Source: Platerodrilus igneus
Taxonomy: Eukaryota > Arthropoda > Insecta > Coleoptera > Lycidae
NCBI GenBank assembly: GCA_036346225.1
Contig: JARFIW010000139.1
Span: forward strand, 4,216,001 to 4,280,000
DNA: 64,000 nt
Direction: 5' to 3'
The first letter of the stretch is position 1; each line of letters starts with the position of its first letter. Below the pieces are notes generated by a model. The model made no database searches, was not told the DNA's origin, and saw nothing but the letters and a program-made list of their open reading frames with translations. The translations under genes were made by a program, and so were the position numbers. Positions 12,291-24,734 of this stretch are shown here, one piece after another.

Positions 12291-13870
12291 AAATAAATTT
12301 TGGAAGAAGTTTTTAAAAAGACCGCTCCCAAGTGCCGAAACGTAACTGGCGCAATCGATATGATCCAGAAAGGCACTGCGAATCTAAAAATCAGAGAACT
12401 GGTGACCAATAATTTCAATTCCCAATTCTGGAAGAACCCAAATCAAGTTAGACGAGGTACAAGCATCGACCGAACCCAACCAAGCCGACCGAATCCAAAC
12501 CAAACAAAAACGTGGACGAAGTACAAAAATCGACTGAGCCCACAGCCAGAAAACAAAAGAAACAGACGATGAAAATTATGTAAGTTCATTTTCCTAAACC
12601 AATTATTCTTTTTACAAATTTATTGATATTAGCTAGTAAAGAATTTTTTTTATTATTATTTTATGTATGTACAGATTTCTTTTTACTCTTAATTATTGCA
12701 ATCTATGCCATTTTATGAAAATAATTTACTAAGAGAAATTATTTTCAAACGAAAACTATTTTAAGAGAATTTATTTTTAACAAGAGAATTTTTAACCAAG
12801 AGAATCGAAAAGACGCAATTATTAGTACAATTATTACGAATTGTTAATAAACCAAAACATAACTGACGCACGAATTATTAATACAAAACGAAAACAATTT
12901 TAAAATTCAAAAATAGAACGCAACTAATTTTTACCAATTAATCACGGAAAACTTAATGTACAAAACGCAATACCGATTAATTATAGAAACGATTTACTCG
13001 AACGTAACCTTCATTGCATTTCTATAAATTAAACACTCCAAGTGTATAAATTATAGAAGCACTTAGTAATAATTATTATAAAATTAACCCATTTATTAAC
13101 CCATTTATCGCTACGTTATAAAAAGTTATAATTGGATATTTCAGTACGAATATATCTAATTATAGCGAAACATTTACAACGTCACTGAAAAGATTCATTC
13201 AAACGTGACATTTTATGATTAAATACTTCAGCATAAAGTAATTGATTGTAAAAGACGCAATTTAATTTATCACCAACTGAAAACAAAACGTTTCAGGAGA
13301 CTTAAAACTTATAACTTAAACAATTTATTGTATAAATTATAAAAGGAAACTTTGATGCGGCTACTGTAACGAAACGGTAGACTGAAAACTTGCAACTATA
13401 TTTTTAGACATTCAAGGTAACTAGACAATATAGTTGAAAGGAATCATTTATACACACACCTAGTGAGACTGAAGTAGCAACTGACCATTACAGACTTGAT
13501 TAATCGGTAAGAATAAAATAAGATCGTAACTAGCGCAACAAAAGAAACCTTTCAGAAAATTAAAACCCGCGAAAACTTTAACATCCGTGAAGTAAAAATA
13601 AACGAATTCCAGGCTACAGCAATCAACCAGGCATTACCAAGCACAAATCCCGCAATTTAATTATAATACCGTATAACTACGTATAAAAAATAAGTAAAGC
13701 GATTTCTTAAATAACCCAACACAATCCAAACTGAAAATTAACAAACCAAACTAAAAAGTAACAATACAAATTGTAAAATAAATTTCAATTTTTACAAAAA
13801 TTTGAAATTAATTAGAACCGAAAGTAACTATTAGTTATTACAACAACCTTTAACAATCATTAGTTCAGAT
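12291..13870 (+). other. Leader of element A, noncoding
   Basis: About 1.6 kb of very AT-rich sequence between the LTR and the first gag similarity. The open stretch 12300-12572 lacks an ATG at its start and is rich in Asn, Pro, Gln and Thr; I see no family match. No convincing primer-binding site follows the LTR. Confidence 0.4.
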
Positions 13871-14820
13871 ATGAAAATTTATCTCGAAAGCATCCCTCAA
13901 ATCAACGGAGAACAAGCTTTGTTAGTAAACTTTATTACACATTACCGTGTGTGAAATATTTTTGAAACCCTTTTACAAACCAGGAGATAACTAAAGAAAT
14001 GTATTACTTTTACGCCTGATAAGTAAACTAACCGGACGGGCACTAACGCTAATAGCCTGCCGAGATAGAACAGTGGGAAGACTTTAGACGCATATTAGTA
14101 GCATATTTTGGAGACCAAGGAAACCTCAAATGTCTTACCCCCCATCTAATAAACCTAAGAATGGAAAGTAACCAATCCCCGTATCAATTCGGAATGAAAT
14201 GCCAAGACGTAAGAAGTTAAATCTTAACAAAACTAAAAATCGAAGAATCCGGCCAAAATATCTGCCTTGTAAAAACAAAAATGTATGACGAAATTTGCAC
14301 TGGACACCTATATAAACGCCTTACCAGAACGACTATCAGATAAAATAAGATTCCTAACATCCCCAAAATTTAGAAAAAGTCATGAACATGATCATAGAGG
14401 AAGAAAACGTAATGTATTATCGAAACAGATTATATAACCCCAACGCAAATAAAAGTTATTCACCAATAAAAACAATACAAGCCGTGAGACAAACAACCAC
14501 CCAACCAAAATTCTCTCCATTAGCGCACAAACAAATCAACCACGAATCAATAACCCAAATTTTAATAACACAAATTTTAACAATAAATTTAAACAATTTC
14601 CAAGACAAATGTTCAATTCAAACTTTATGAAGCTCACACTCACACCAAGATTCAATATGAACCAACAAAGACCAGTATTCAGCGCAAACCCCATTAGAAA
14701 TACACCTATGATAAATAATAATAATAACCCTAACAGTTATTACAAACCAACGCCTATGGACACCTCATCTGATAACACCAGACAAAATACAAAAATATCG
14801 CAAATCCGACTAAGTCGTAA
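13871..14820 (+). pseudogene. Element A gag relic
   Basis: An ATG at 13871 opens a stretch like the N-terminus of errantiviral Gag. Later fragments in other frames (about 14100-14380) hold QSPYQFGMKCQDVR and similar blocks, and the open stretch 14382-14630 begins MNMIIEEENVMYYRNRL, the end of the capsid-like domain. A low-complexity Asn- and Pro-rich tail follows (14609-14820). Errantiviral Gag usually lacks a zinc knuckle, and none is visible. Several stops and frameshifts show it is dead. The assignment rests on domain order and on the protease just downstream. Confidence 0.6.
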
Positions 14821-15039
14821 CTAAAAACGAAACTTTAATTCCGAAGAAGTAGAAAAATTTAACGATGACCAGAATAATTACATTCACCCCAGTACAAACG
14901 ATAAATCAAACCATATCGAAAATTATGAACATAACGACCCATGTGAAAATTAGGAGGACGACGACGCGGAAAACGCGTGCTCAAATTTTCAGATAGACCG
15001 ATTTATAAACGACCAAACCTAATAAATTTAAATAATACT

Positions 15040-15400
15040 AATCACCTAGTATTGCCATACATAGAAATACCCCACGCAGAATTTAAATTACTAATCGATA
15101 CCGGATCCTCGGAAACATTAATTAGCCCCCGAACCGTAAAAAACATTATTTAGATTTTGTAGAGAGAGAACCCTTTAAAATTAAAACAGCCTATCAAACA
15201 ACACTCCACCGATTCATACCTAATATACCCTTATCAAAAACATTCAATGTAAAAATGAAACACAAATTTTGTATTTTCGAATTTAACGATAAATACGACG
15301 GACTAATAGGAATGGACCTTTTAAAAAAATTAGGAGCCAACATTGACATAAAGAACAAAACACGGACAAATCCCCATTAAATTTCAAAATACCCAAACAA
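15040..15400 (+). pseudogene. Element A protease relic
   Basis: A retropepsin active-site block, LLIDTGSSETLIS, is readable near 15090-15128, followed by a stop. About 150 bp later a second block, YDGLIGMDLLKKLGA (near 15295-15345), matches the C-terminal part of the same fold. Similarity breaks off by about 15400 and the next recognisable domain is integrase, so the RT and RNase H genes (about 1.8 kb in relatives) have been deleted here. Confidence 0.65.
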
Positions 15401-15474
15401 AGCAAAATATGACAGAACACTTCCAAAAATACCTTTAATGTTAACCAAAACACCTAATAAACCTTTTCAAAAAT

Positions 15475-16130
15475 TACATACCGACACTCTAGTAGTAGAA
15501 GCACAAGACTTTTTAACTATTGTAGATGCATTCCTTAAATAGGCCAAGCAATACCTATCACCTTTAATAATAGCATTGACGTAACCCAAGTATTTTTACA
15601 ATAATTGACATTTTATGGCACACCCGAAACAATAACTTTAGATAACCGCAGCGAATTTAAAAATGAGTTGATACAAAACACATTAGAACTCCATAAAATA
15701 AAATTCATTTTATAACCGAAAACCGTCGAACGGATTAATTGAAAGATTACATTTAACCCTGTTAGAACAGATTATTAAGATTAAATTACAAGAAGGAACA
15801 TATCACCAATTTAATGTCATACGCACTAATCGCGTACAACAATACGATTCAATCATCAAAATATTTACACCCCTAGAATTAACATTAGGACATTCAGATT
15901 TCCGCAACCCTTACGACATTCACTATAACATAGAAGTACATCAGCAATAAGCTAAAGATCACAAAGGGAACCTAAAAATAACTTACGATAAAGTAAAAGA
16001 TCAACTAGATAACGACAAAGAACGTATCACCACAATCCGCAATAAGAATACCGACGCAAATAAATTTTCAATAGGACAAACCGTGCACGAGAAAAACTTC
16101 CAAAGTAAAAGACACAAAACGGTGTAACGT
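15475..16130 (+). pseudogene. Element A integrase relic
   Basis: Fragments in all three frames follow the errantiviral integrase core in order. A segment like FLTIVDAFLK carries the first catalytic Asp (near 15510). A DN block (near 15640) holds the second. A region like GLIERLH (near 15745) holds the Glu. After that comes the C-terminal part, ending near 16120 with an SKRHKT block. Frameshifts occur every 50-100 bp. The similarity stops abruptly where an inserted, unrelated sequence begins. Confidence 0.6.
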
Positions 16131-16533
16131 ATTTTTTTTTCTAGTTACACTTCATTCTTTAAAATAAAAATAAAACAGCTATAATTTAAAATATTTAATT
16201 TGTGAATTACCGTCCAATAGAAATTAATACATAAAATTGATAATAACACATAGATTCTTTTACGTTTATGCTTTAAAGTTCGCTACTAAGTTCTGTCGAG
16301 TTGTCAATTTGTTCACTTCATTATCAGCGTTCGAACGAGCAAGATGCTCTGCAGAATAAGTGGAGTCGAGATGGCCGTGTGTAAACACGTGTCTTCTAAC
16401 AGTGTTAGAAAAAAAGAAGATTAATTGATTGAGATGGAAGCCCCTTTTGACATCATTAATACAGTTGGTATAAATTAATTAAATAGATTATACTAATATT
16501 TTTCATCTTAGTGCAATACCGTAATTCAATATC
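16122..16533. other. Unassigned insert, left part
   Basis: This lies between the element A integrase and the piggyBac. It begins with a small inverted repeat, GTGTAAC...GTTACAC (about 16121-16149). No coding region is seen. Together with 21524-23050 it may be one older insertion into element A that was later split by the piggyBac. Confidence 0.35.
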
Positions 16534-16554
16534 TTAAGGACACCACTTAACGCA

Positions 16555-16665
16555 CACGCTCGAGTTATTTCGAGCTAAACCGGCCAAATTGTACGCACTC
16601 GAGTTAACTCGAGCGGCGTCTCATTTTATGACGCTAAAATGTTTACACTCGAATATATTCGTATA
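16555..16665. repeat. Subterminal palindromic CTCGAG repeats of piggyBac 3
   Basis: Three related palindromes lie just inside the left terminus: CTCGAGTTATTTCGAG (16559), CTCGAGTTAACTCGAG (16598) and CTCGAATATATTCG (16647). Each is preceded by a CA(C)-like dinucleotide context. Spacing is 39-49 bp. Repeated subterminal palindromes are typical of transposase-binding sites; that role is inferred. Confidence 0.6.
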
Positions 16666-16869
16666 TTAAAAATAATTTTATAGAAACTAAGAAAAAGATT
16701 CGTTTTATTGATATTAAGCTTTTCTTTCTGCATTATAAGCTATAAAATTTATTTATTTATTTATTTAAAATATAGCCTTTAGTACAACATTGTTTGGAAA
16801 CATGACACTGTTTACAAACATATCCGTTCCGATAAGTACGCGATTTTATTATTGTTTATCTTCTTAGAA

Positions 16870-17190
16870 CCCTTTATGTCGGTATTTTTATGATCTTTGT
16901 TATGACTAACTTATTTGATAAATGTTTATACAGGTGGTATCCAATATTTAGAGAATTATTTGTGATCCAGTCTTCAAACAAAGAAGACGTTATCGCCGCG
17001 AATTTATGTCGGCAGTTTTACGATCCTTGTTATGACTAACTTATTAGATAAATGTTTATACACGTGGTTCCCAATATTTAGTATTTATGGGGTCAGTTAG
17101 TAAATACATTTTTATTCACGTGGTTTCCAATAGTTAGAGAATTAGTTGTGCGCCAGTCTTGAAATAAAGCAGACGTTATTACAGTGAATT
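16870..17190. repeat. Degenerate tandem repeat in the 5' noncoding part of piggyBac 3
   Basis: TTATGACTAACTTATTNGAT, followed by AAATGTTTATACA, occurs near 16900 and 17030. Blocks reading CCAATATTTAG or CCAATAGTTAGAGAATTA recur near 16940, 17070 and 17130. CAGTCTTNAAA with a nearby AGACGTTAT recurs near 16970 and 17155. The unit is about 130 bp, in two full copies and one partial copy. Confidence 0.6.
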
Positions 17191-18575
17191 TATACGAAGA
17201 TAATTGTTATCTTTTATAAATATTATCAGTGCTACAAGAACAACAATACAAGAACTTTTTTGTTTTATAGTGTATTTTTATAGACAGTTATATTGTGTAT
17301 ACAAAAAAAATTACGCTAATTGGATATTTACTATAAAAAAGGTAGGTACATTTTTTACTGTTCAAATAAGGATTATTATTTTATTTTACATTTTATTTCT
17401 AGTAAAATAAATATTGAAAAATGAGCGATTCCGAATCGGATTACGAATATGCAAATTTGTCAGAAAGTGGTTCAGAAGATTCTGATAATTATTCCAGTGA
17501 TTCTGAAGATAGTTCTGATGAAGATATCGCTGTTGATTGGAAGCAGATAAGCGATAGCCAACCAAATCCACCTCCACCAAGATTTCCATTTGTTGCCGCT
17601 CCAGGTCCAACTTTCCTTTTTGCGGACAATTTTGATGTACTGGAGTATTTCAAATTATTTTTTGATGATTCTGTGCTGGACATTATAATACTGGAAACGA
17701 ACAGATATGCTGAACAACAGCCTGGCAAGTCTACCAGTCAATGGAAAAACGTCGACAAAAATGAAATGATGATATTTCTTACCATTTGTATCATTCAGGG
17801 GCTTATCAAAAAACCAGATGAAAGAATGTATTGGTCAAGTAATGAAATGTGGAGTACTCCTATTTTTCCAAAACTGATAAACCTAACAAGATTTATAAGT
17901 ATAAAAAGATAAAGATGGCAATGTTATATCTAAGCCAAAATTGGTGATAGAATATAACGAAACGATGGGAGGTGTTGATCGTCTAGATCATAGGTTCCCA
18001 ACGGGGGCGGTACCGCCCCCCAGTGGGAGCTGTAGCTTTCAAAGGGGGCGGTAGTGAGTACAGGGGCAAAAGGGGGGCGTTAGGAGGATCAAGGGGGGCG
18101 TTCGTGACGTACTTACCTTTTTAGAAAATAAATATATTAAAATACTTTGAAAATACCTAGTTGGCATGAATAGACAGTTTATTTAGGTATCTAAAATGTC
18201 TATGTTATTGTTATCGAGAAAATATACTTTAAAACATTTAATTCAGCATTAGGTCTATGAATACCTAATTCCGTTTAATATTGTCCGCAACAAGTCTTTG
18301 CAAGTTGATAAGCAAAGACGCGATATGACTTGCTTACAAAGTGCACCGGCATCGCAAACAAGATAAAACTTACAAGTTGATGCTTGTATGAAATCAAACG
18401 TATAAAAGGCAGGGATAGCTCTAGGAATGTGTTATTATTTTTGTGTGCTTCGCAAATAATCCATGTTCGAGAGTGATAAGTTATATAAGTCATTATAACC
18501 ATTAATTTTATAATTATCTATAAATTCGTTGAAAAGTTAATTTATTTTAAACCGTGGCTAGTTTTGGATTTCAAA

Positions 18576-20349
18576 ATGTCTGAATCTAAGAAGAAATGCC
18601 GGCAGTACAGTCTTTTGTATTTGAAATATGGATTTACGCACTCTCCTGTAAACCCATCATTATTCATGTGTTTACTTTGCCAAAAAGTTTTCTCAAATGA
18701 AGCCATGAAGCCTTCTAGGCTACAAGAACATTTAAATAAAATGCATACTGATAAAAAGGACAAAGATTTGTCCTATTTTCGAGAACTGCAGAAGAAATAT
18801 TTGAAACAGCCAACTATATCAAACCTATTTGCGTCGTCTTCTAAACAAGAAGATGATGGACTACGAGCATCATATAACATTTCATTGTTAATCGCAAAAC
18901 GGGCAAACCACATACCATTGGCGAGGAACTTATCTTGCCGGCAGTCAGAGAGGTAATAAAACTGTTCTTCATCATAAGACATCGGCAGATGTCATCAGAA
19001 AATTCCTCTGAGTAATAACTCAGTGCAAAGGAGAATAGACGAAATGGCTCAAGACGTTGAAATATCATTATGCGATTACTTAAAAACTTGCAATTTTTCC
19101 ATTCAACTTGATGAATCCACTCTACCAAATAACGAAGTACTGCTGTTATCATACGTTCGGTTCATAAAAGACGAAAAAATTTATCAAGAGTTATTATTTG
19201 CAAAAAATTTGGAAACTGATACAAAGGGAGAAACGATATTTAATATTAATACCATGAGTACGTTTTTTCAAGAGAAAGAAATACCTATGCATAATATTTT
19301 GTCGGCAGCTACTGATGGTGCTCCAGCAATGACGGGACGTCATAAGGGTTTCATAGCTCATTTGAAACAAGCAGTACCAAATATACTCGCTATACATTGT
19401 ATTATTCATCGTCAGCACTTGGTTGCAAAAAATCTGAACGAACGTTTGCATTCGTCGCTTCATTACGTTATTAGAGCAGTAAATACGATTAGAAGCAATT
19501 CATTGCATGACAGATTATTTAGCCAACTTTGTAGTGAAAATGATGAAGATTACAATCGTTTGCTGCTGCACACAGAAGTTCGTTGGCTCTCAAAAGGTAC
19601 TTGTCTGAACCGTTTTTTTCAACTATTTGATTCAGTACTGGACTTTTTTGAAAACAGAAACGAAAAATTGCGCGAAAACCTGATTATACATAAAAATGAC
19701 ATCGCTTATTTGACAGACTTGTTTAAAATATTTAATGAAGTCAATTTACAATTGCAAGGTGACGAATTGAATTTAATTAAAACAAAAAATGTCATAGCTG
19801 CTTTTGTGGGAAAACTTCTTCTATTCAAACGAAATCTAGGGAGAGGTGAATACAGCCACTTTCCCACATTATCAGCAGTCTCTGCAAAACATGAAGATTT
19901 ACTTACTTACTGCCAACACTTGGACGTTCTTCATGTTGATTGTGTGGAGCGATTCAGGATATTTTAAACATGAATATACCGGGTTGGGTTTTAGATCCTT
20001 TCGCAAATGCAGATACAGCAGAATCATCAAATTTAGAAGAGGAACTCGTAGAACTCACAACTAACGAAGAATTAAAAGTAAAATTCAGAAATGGATATCA
20101 AGAGTTCTGGCTTCAAAACCAATACCAGTTCTTTACCCTGGATTGTGGTCAAGAGTACAGATATTTTTAATTGCATTTCCTTCATCTTATTTGGCTGAGC
20201 GTGGGTTCAGTGCAGTAGCTAATTTATTGTCTAAGAAAAGGAACAGACTGCACATTACTGAACGTGGCGATTTGCGGCTGATGTTAACGAAATTGGAACC
20301 CGACATTAGCAAATTGTTAAAACTTCACCAGCCTCAACTATCTCATTAA
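18576..20349 (+). pseudogene. hAT transposase (ZBED-like), frameshifted
   Basis: The first ATG in frame is at 18576 and the final stop at 20349 (about 590 codons). The order is typical. A BED-type zinc finger near the N-terminus (MCLLCQKVFSNEAM, then LQEHLNKMH) is followed by a linker and the RNase H-like core, with FSIQLDEST (first Asp), TDGAPAMTGRH (second Asp) and an IHRQHL block. The C-terminal dimerisation region holds AERGFSAVANLLSKKRN, with the catalytic Glu in ERGFS. Open stretches are 18576-18956, 19023-19967, 19940-20170 and 20143-20349, so frame changes fall near 18950-19020, 19960 and 20160. Little else is damaged, so the copy is young or some breaks are consensus errors. It belongs to the group that gave rise to ZBED5/FAM200-like host genes. 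Confidence 0.9.
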
Positions 20350-20538
20350 TTTTTCTTCTTAATCTTTTTCTGTTCATTATGTATTCATATTTAAGTTTTA
20401 ATAAACAAGTTTGTACTACATTTGATAGTCGTTTTAATTAAGGTTTACTTTTGCGATTTTTAATATATATACCTTGTCCAACGCTTTAGTGAACGCTTGT
20501 AATAGCAGTCAAAAGTGCAACGTTCGTATATGAGTATC

Positions 20539-20541
<3 letters not shown>

Positions 20542-20600
<59 letters not shown>
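20542..20600. repeat. (TA)n microsatellite in the hAT
   Basis: About 29 TA units in the 3' noncoding part of the hAT. Confidence 0.95.
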
Positions 20601-20602
<2 letters not shown>

Positions 20603-21064
20603 TATAGATACTATGCAACAATATTTTAATATTCGTTATAATGCACTATGATGAGGAGGGGGGCGTTGGAAGTTTTTTTCCAGTAGAGGGGGCGGTGGTT
20701 CAGAAAAGGTTGGGAACCTCTGGTCTAGATCAACATTTACACGACTATCCGATTATTAGGAAGAGGGGCAAGAAATATTATAAGAAAATATTTTTTCATT
20801 TGTTAGACGTTAGTATTTGGAATGCTTATGTTCTGTACAAAAAAAATGGAGGTGAAAAATCTAATTTAGATTTTAGAAGCAAACTGGTAGAGAGGCTTAT
20901 TCAAAATTACCATAGTGAAATAAATATAAAAAATCAGGTAGACCAAAAGCTCCTGGAATCTTACGACTAACAGAACGTCATTTTCCCAGCTTTGTTCCAC
21001 CAACGCCAAAAAAAGAAGGTTCCACAAGATATTGTGCAGTGTTCTGTTCGAAAAGAGACAGTAA

Positions 21065-21196
<132 letters not shown>

Positions 21197-21208
21197 TAAA
21201 ATGTTAAT

Positions 21209-21214
<6 letters not shown>

Positions 21215-21251
<37 letters not shown>
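21215..21251. repeat. (TA)n microsatellite in piggyBac 3
   Basis: About 18 TA units downstream of the piggyBac C-terminus. Confidence 0.95.
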
Positions 21252-21254
<3 letters not shown>

Positions 21255-21523
21255 AAAGTAGGTACAAATAAAAATTTTTGCAGTTAAAAAGATGTTTTTT
21301 TTTAATAAAACCTAACTGGAAACGAAAAAATGTATGATTGCGTGTAAAATTACAATATTCGATCTGCAATGTGAATCAAAATCCATTGTAATTATTTATC
21401 CACTATTATTAAATTTCGAGTAGTTTTTTACTTTTTTTTTAAATTTTTAGTCAAAATAATGTTCAAACATACATTTTCTTTTTTTTCTTTTTTTTTTAAT
21501 TGTGCGTTAAGGGGTTAAGGACA

Positions 21524-23050
21524 TATCTTGTATAATATCTTATATAATATCGTAACGCAATATCCTGACGCAGTATCTTAAGGCAATATTTTAAGAAGGC
21601 AATTACATGTGTTCCATATATTTCAACTTCACCAATAAATAACATCAGACAAGTAAACCTTGGAGCTAAAATTTTGTTGGAGAATTAAATTCAATCAAGC
21701 TGAGGTTGGTTTCTCTTTGTAATCGCTGTATTACGAAGAACTTTGATATTCGATGGTTATGGAAATTTCAGACAGCCGAGGTCAAGGTCCCATATCTTTC
21801 GTTCAAATCAGTTTCGTAGCACGTGAGTGTACCTTAGGATTTAATCACTTTGAACATTAATTAAATTGCTATAAAGAATATAACATTAAGAATTTGAATA
21901 ACGAAAAAAAGCTTTTAATGAAACAGCAAATTAAATAACAAATCTATTGTGTGTCAGAATGTTTACACGTACACAAAGTGTACATTTGGTAAAGCTGTAA
22001 ATGACATTTTATGTCAGATATTTAAAAAACATAGGTTCAGTTGTCCTATCTAGACGTCACATGTCGTCTTAATTTAATTTAAAATATGTTTAAACATTTT
22101 GAGGTCATGAACTTGCATTTTTCATCGACATGTGAAATTTGCGTACTTACTGTTAAATAAAAATAACTTAGAGTAATTACATTCTACAATATCGCACTTT
22201 GATAATTAAATTTTATTGTGAAGATCAAGGAAGTACTTCATTGATTCAAAGAAATTTATGTATTATGAGTAACTTAGAAATTCCAAGTCAATATATTTAA
22301 ATTTTATAGAAAAGATCCATTCAGAGATCTTCCTAATTTTGAATGCAAAACTTTACTAGTATATTTCTGTTCTACAAAAATAATTTAGAGAAAATTTTAT
22401 AGAGATACGAATTTAAATATTATAATTACTTGAATCCAGAAATTTATCCAAATAGAATCTATTTTGTTTTTGAATGACTTTTTATTATTTAGAATTCAAA
22501 AAAAAATAAATTTACAAGTCATCCCCGATTAGAAATTGTGTGTAATGAAAACAAATTCCCTGGGTATATATTTTAGAAACCTAAATTCTATTATTTTATT
22601 TTTGGCAAATATTTTTGAGGACACAAATGGTGTCCATGTTGTACCTTTGTTTGTTCACAGGTCAAGCCGAGACATCTGTATGACATCTGGTGTTTGAGGT
22701 CTTGGTAAGTGTGTTTTAAAGAGTGAAATTCAGGTTTTATGGCTATGTTAGTGGTGTTGACATAGGGTTTCCGCATTCCCCTTATATAAGCACAGTTAAA
22801 TTTTGTTGGTTATTGTATTGAAAAATACGGTGGCGCTCATTAAATATATTTCTGGTCTTTTAACAACCCATGACCCAAGCTCATGATCTACCCAGAGCTA
22901 ACACTCGACTAGCAATTTATGTCTTAAGAATTTTTCTTTATCTCAAGCCATTCTCCATCCAACTTTACCTTGGGCTTACATTAATAAGAAGAAATTCTCG
23001 ACTTTGTGATATCAGGTTAGGGTTTAGGAAATGTAAAGGTATAATTTTTT
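21524..23050. other. Unassigned insert, right part
   Basis: About 1.5 kb between the right end of piggyBac 3 and the env-like relic. The first 90 bp is built of variants of AATATCTTA and AATATCNTGACGCA. A TATATAAG motif at about 22783 sits near a run of sequence lacking ORFs. I recognise no domain on either strand. Confidence 0.35.
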
Positions 23051-23284
23051 AGCTGATAGTCACGAGGATAAAGTTAATAATAAAAAAAAATCAAGCAAGA
23101 AACAATTTTTTTTACAACGGCACCCAGAAATTTAAGCCCGTTTAAAATTAAGAGAATATCAGACAAAAAAATATAGCCGTAGTAGACAACGACAGTGAAA
23201 TATATTCATCTGAAACACTTAAGACACCCTGTAATTTCAGATGGACAATTATCACCCTTACCGTCAACCTCCGCCCAGGTAGAA

Positions 23285-23880
23285 CAGACAACGAAATATT
23301 AATTGAAGACATAAAAAACAACCCCGGTATACTACCAATAAAATTAGGAAGTATGCAAAACACAATAGATTACTGAACATTCGAGCAAAAATTCGATCTA
23401 ACGGAACTAAAACAAGAATTTCATATAATTAAAGACAATTACTACCGATTAAAACAATCAATGGACACAGCCAAATTCGGAAAAGAATACGCAATAGAAT
23501 TGATGAACTACAACAGTATAATAGACAACATTTTAACAACCATAGAAGATAAATTTAACAGATTAATACCCACGGAACAAATTACAAGACACAAAGAGGA
23601 TTAATTAACGGACTAGGTAACATAATAAAAGCTATCACAGGCAATTTAGATAACCAAGACATAGAACGTTATGACAACGCAATACAGCAATTAATGGATA
23701 TCAAAACGATATAAAGACCATTGTTAGCATCCAAATACCTCTAACCCAATCGACCATAATAAAATTCAACGACACGTAAAGAAAGCTAGTAAGAAATCAA
23801 GATAGTATAGCCAACAGAATACAAACCCTTAAAACTAACTTCAAACTACCATGTTAGGATTGCGAGACTTAATTAAATTC
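23285..23880 (+). pseudogene. Element A env-like relic
   Basis: Decayed segments resemble the envelope protein of insect errantiviruses, a relative of baculovirus F proteins. The clearest block is at 23596-23694, containing GLINGLGNIIKAITG just after a basic stretch that corresponds to the usual cleavage region. Upstream, 23395-23580 encodes helical, charged segments in the expected position. The basic cleavage region is itself disrupted by a stop, and further stops follow. It lies just upstream of the 3' LTR of element A, the normal place for env. It is an old, non-functional copy. Confidence 0.65.
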
Positions 23881-23991
23881 AATACAATATTCACTCAAAT
23901 AATATCAACCCTTATTTTAATCTAACAAATTTTAACCACTTGAATTTAAAAATTAAGCAAAGAAAACCTTAATTTTTCATTTACGTCGGGA

Positions 23992-24019
23992 GGAGTTATG
24001 TATCCCCCAATCTATGTAT
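23992..24019 (+). repeat. 3' LTR of element A, first fragment
   Basis: AGTTATGTATCCCCCAATCT at 23994 matches the start of the 5' LTR at 11793. The match stops at 24019, where gypsy B begins, and continues at 32718. The rejoined target, CTATGTATGTATAATAAAAT, matches the 5' LTR sequence with one substitution. Confidence 0.9.
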
Positions 24020-24714
24020 TGTTACGTGCAAACTGAATTTGCACTTAAACATTGTTTTAGTTCAGTTTTTTAATGTACGGAAGTTTTCCCGCCATAATTT
24101 TAAATACGCAAGACGCGCGAACATTTTTAAATGAACTGGGCGGGGCTTCCGGCACGTCACAATAGTGCAATTGGAAGTGTGAATTATCCCTATAGGGGTA
24201 TAGCAATGCTACAAAAGAGTAGGGAGTTCCGCGGTTCTCGCGCGGAAACGTGGCTTTTTTACGCCGAACTTTGAAGTGAACAGTCGTGCCGGGTGTCGTG
24301 TTATCTTATTATGTAGATTTCCTTATCTTGAGTATCTTTCCTTAATTCCCTATCCCCGTCTTCCACTGCATATAGGAACGGAGATGACCCTGGAGCATCC
24401 CATGACCCCGAGATAATTTGGATGTCCAACTCTACCAGCAGCGATGCCGAGGTTACCGTGGCGTGATTCCTGCCGGTTAACGGATCCTTCACGTGAGTAG
24501 ATTATCTAATTTTTATTGTTTAAATTTTATGTACCTTCTCTTAATTATGGCGCAATATAAATTATCAGTGACGTCATGTGTATCTTATGAACTTTGGTAA
24601 TTGTATTACCGGCTTTGAAGAGCCATCTATCGCCATTTCAATGTACCAGAATCTAAGCGTAACATTTTGTTAACTGCATTACCGACCAGGTAAAACGTTA
24701 AACGAAGTGTAGCA
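24020..24714 (+). repeat. 5' LTR of gypsy B
   Basis: 695 bp, TGTTACG...GTAGCA. Long runs longer than in the 3' LTR are at about 24068 (T), 24213 (A) and 24255 (T). Confidence 0.95.
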
Positions 24715-24716
24715 GA

Positions 24717-24734
24717 TGGCGCCTTCAACCTGTT
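24717..24734 (+). promoter_or_regulatory. Probable primer-binding site of gypsy B
   Basis: TGGCGCCTTCAACC begins two bases after the LTR. The leading TGG pairs with the CCA end of a tRNA, and TGGCGCC matches tRNA-Lys-type sites, although the rest diverges from them. Confidence 0.55.

Larger units (their letters stand above)
17989..20722 (+). mobile_element. hAT transposon, complete ends, broken transposase
   Basis: The left end CATAGGTTCCCAAC (17989) pairs with the inverted right end CAGAGGTTCCCAAC (20722). At 2734 bp it is normal for an autonomous hAT. Both subterminal regions carry G-rich motifs of the type GGGGGCG(G/T): several at 18003-18105 on the left and two at 20658-20697 on the right, as expected for subterminal transposase sites. 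A TA microsatellite lies at 20542-20600. The single long gene has at least three frame breaks. Confidence 0.93.
17981..20730. repeat. 8-bp target duplication of the hAT (GTCTAGAT)
   Basis: GTCTAGAT occurs at 17981-17988 and 20723-20730. Removing one copy and the element between restores the piggyBac frame through the Val-Asp-Arg-Leu-Asp-Gln block. It fits the nTnnnnAn pattern common for hAT targets. Confidence 0.95.

Noticed and set aside
24301..24492. 63-codon minus-strand open frame, repeated at 32304-32495
   Set aside because: It lies inside both LTRs of gypsy B in antisense, so its duplication reflects the LTR and not a gene.
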